Shown piece after piece: positions 63,528 to 64,000 of a stretch of DNA of 64,000 nt. The stretch's first letter is position 1. Every line of letters begins with the position of its first letter. Source of the stretch: Deltaproteobacteria bacterium (GTDB lineage: Bacteria; Myxococcota_A; Polyangia; Polyangiales; Ga0077539). The stretch lies in NCBI GenBank assembly GCA_947477565.1, contig CANJUR010000019.1:1-64000 (forward strand), written 5' to 3'. A model generated the notes under the pieces. That model did not search any database. It worked only from the letters and a program-made list of their open reading frames with translations, and was not told the origin of the DNA. The translations under genes were made by a program, and so were the position numbers.

Positions 63528-64000
63528 ATGCAGGTCGCGTCGCTCTGGATTCATCCGGTGAAGAGTTGTCGGGGGTGCGGTGTCGATCGCGCTGAACTCG
63601 AGGAGGCAGGATTCCGGCACGATCGGCGCTGGATGATCGTCGATTCCGCAGGGCGCTTCGTATCGCAGCGCGAGCAGCCCGACCTCGCCACGGTGTCGGT
63701 CACGGTCATGGGAGATCACCTCGCGCTCACCCGGCCTGGCCACGCCGCCCTCGCGCTGCCGCTCGATCCGGGGCCCGCTGCGCCGCAGCAACGGGTGACG
63801 GTGTGGGACGACGCGGTAGACGCTCGCCGAGCGAGCCCCGATGCGGCCCGGTGGCTGCGTTCCACCCTCGGCCTGGACGGAGACGTCGTGTGGATGCCGC
63901 CAGGGAGCGCGCGCGCGGTCGATCCGGCGTACTCGCAGCCGTGCGATCGCGTGAGCTTCGCGGACGGGTTTCCCTTGTTGGTGTCGTCGTCGTCTTCGCT
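63528..64000 (+). CDS. MOSC N-terminal-domain protein, partial at right edge
   Basis: The first 157 or so residues of a MOSC-family protein, cut by the window end. The MOSC N-terminal beta-barrel is clear: VASLWIHPVKSCRGCGVD, then GFRHDRRWMIVDSAGRFVSQ, and VSFADGFPLLV near the edge. These proteins resemble mARC and YcbX, molybdenum-cofactor enzymes that reduce N-hydroxylated compounds. The catalytic MOSC domain itself lies outside the window. Confidence 0.9.
   Translation, partial: MQVASLWIHPVKSCRGCGVDRAELEEAGFRHDRRWMIVDSAGRFVSQREQPDLATVSVTVMGDHLALTRPGHAALALPLDPGPAAPQQRVTVWDDAVDARRASPDAARWLRSTLGLDGDVVWMPPGSARAVDPAYSQPCDRVSFADGFPLLVSSSSS

Overview
The window is GC-rich chromosomal DNA with very tight gene packing. 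It carries an unusual number of Hanks-type Ser/Thr kinases with a C-terminal membrane anchor, plus FHA, PilZ, GGDEF and CdnL/CarD regulators, many lipoproteins, and a GltJ/AgmX-like zinc-ribbon/GYF protein. A solitary subtype-MYXAN Cas6 is also present. Together these point to a myxobacterium (phylum Myxococcota, probably Polyangia). The assignment rests on gene content only. No rRNA or tRNA gene was seen.

Layout. 1-681 has no convincing gene. 682-3591: a short-chain dehydrogenase diverges from a CobW-type metal-chaperone GTPase that overlaps a WD40 gene. 3628-5297 (minus): a WYL-domain regulator overlaps a stand-alone Cas6, with no other cas gene or CRISPR array in view. 5439-9059: a secreted pectin-acetylesterase/Notum-like lipoprotein, then a three-gene minus-strand lipoprotein/zinc-ribbon operon. 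9120-9431 is a palindromic tandem-repeat array. It is followed by a membrane-anchored pseudokinase, a Uma2 nuclease and a TVP38-type membrane protein.

12730-13463 holds the remains of an RNA ligase and an ADP-ribosylglycohydrolase. 13528-16606 is the conserved rpmH-rnpA-yidD-yidC-jag cluster (minus), with radC rather than dnaA upstream. 17524-24642: a coiled-coil lipoprotein, a putative secreted metalloprotease, smc and an intact kinase. 24711-29475: a cyclic-nucleotide-binding protein, a tiny basic protein, FHA-DUF4388, J-domain, PilZ, RNase E/G and CdnL/CarD. 29740-31289 is an IS66-type insertion with terminal repeats, an exact 8-bp target duplication and a nonsense-mutated transposase.

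31297-37383: an OmpA-like lipoprotein diverges from an H1-like Lys/Ala repeat protein with its own promoter and terminator. Then come glutathione synthetase, the electron-transfer flavoprotein pair and a membrane zinc-ribbon protein. 37587-42210: the GltJ-like protein, an orphan FliQ/SctS-FliR/SctT pair, hpt, a TPR protein and a NUDIX hydrolase. 42342-48070: an internally duplicated HTH/pseudo-receiver protein, a membrane protein, an acyl-CoA carboxylase carboxyltransferase and an enoyl-CoA isomerase-type enzyme. 48103-56039: Ppx/GppA phosphatase, kinase, M3 peptidase, rRNA-methyltransferase-like protein, agmatinase family and a second Uma2. 56083-59247: outer-membrane barrel, OmpA with calcium-binding repeats, small lipoprotein. 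59352-61730: a deoxynucleoside kinase, then a TPR-GGDEF diguanylate cyclase. 61733-63412: another intact kinase, with a PEGA tail. A MOSC-domain gene runs off the right edge.

The most noteworthy items are the WYL + solitary Cas6 pair, the pseudokinase beside three intact paralogues, the orphan export-gate pair, the decayed RNA-repair locus and the well-preserved IS66 insertion.
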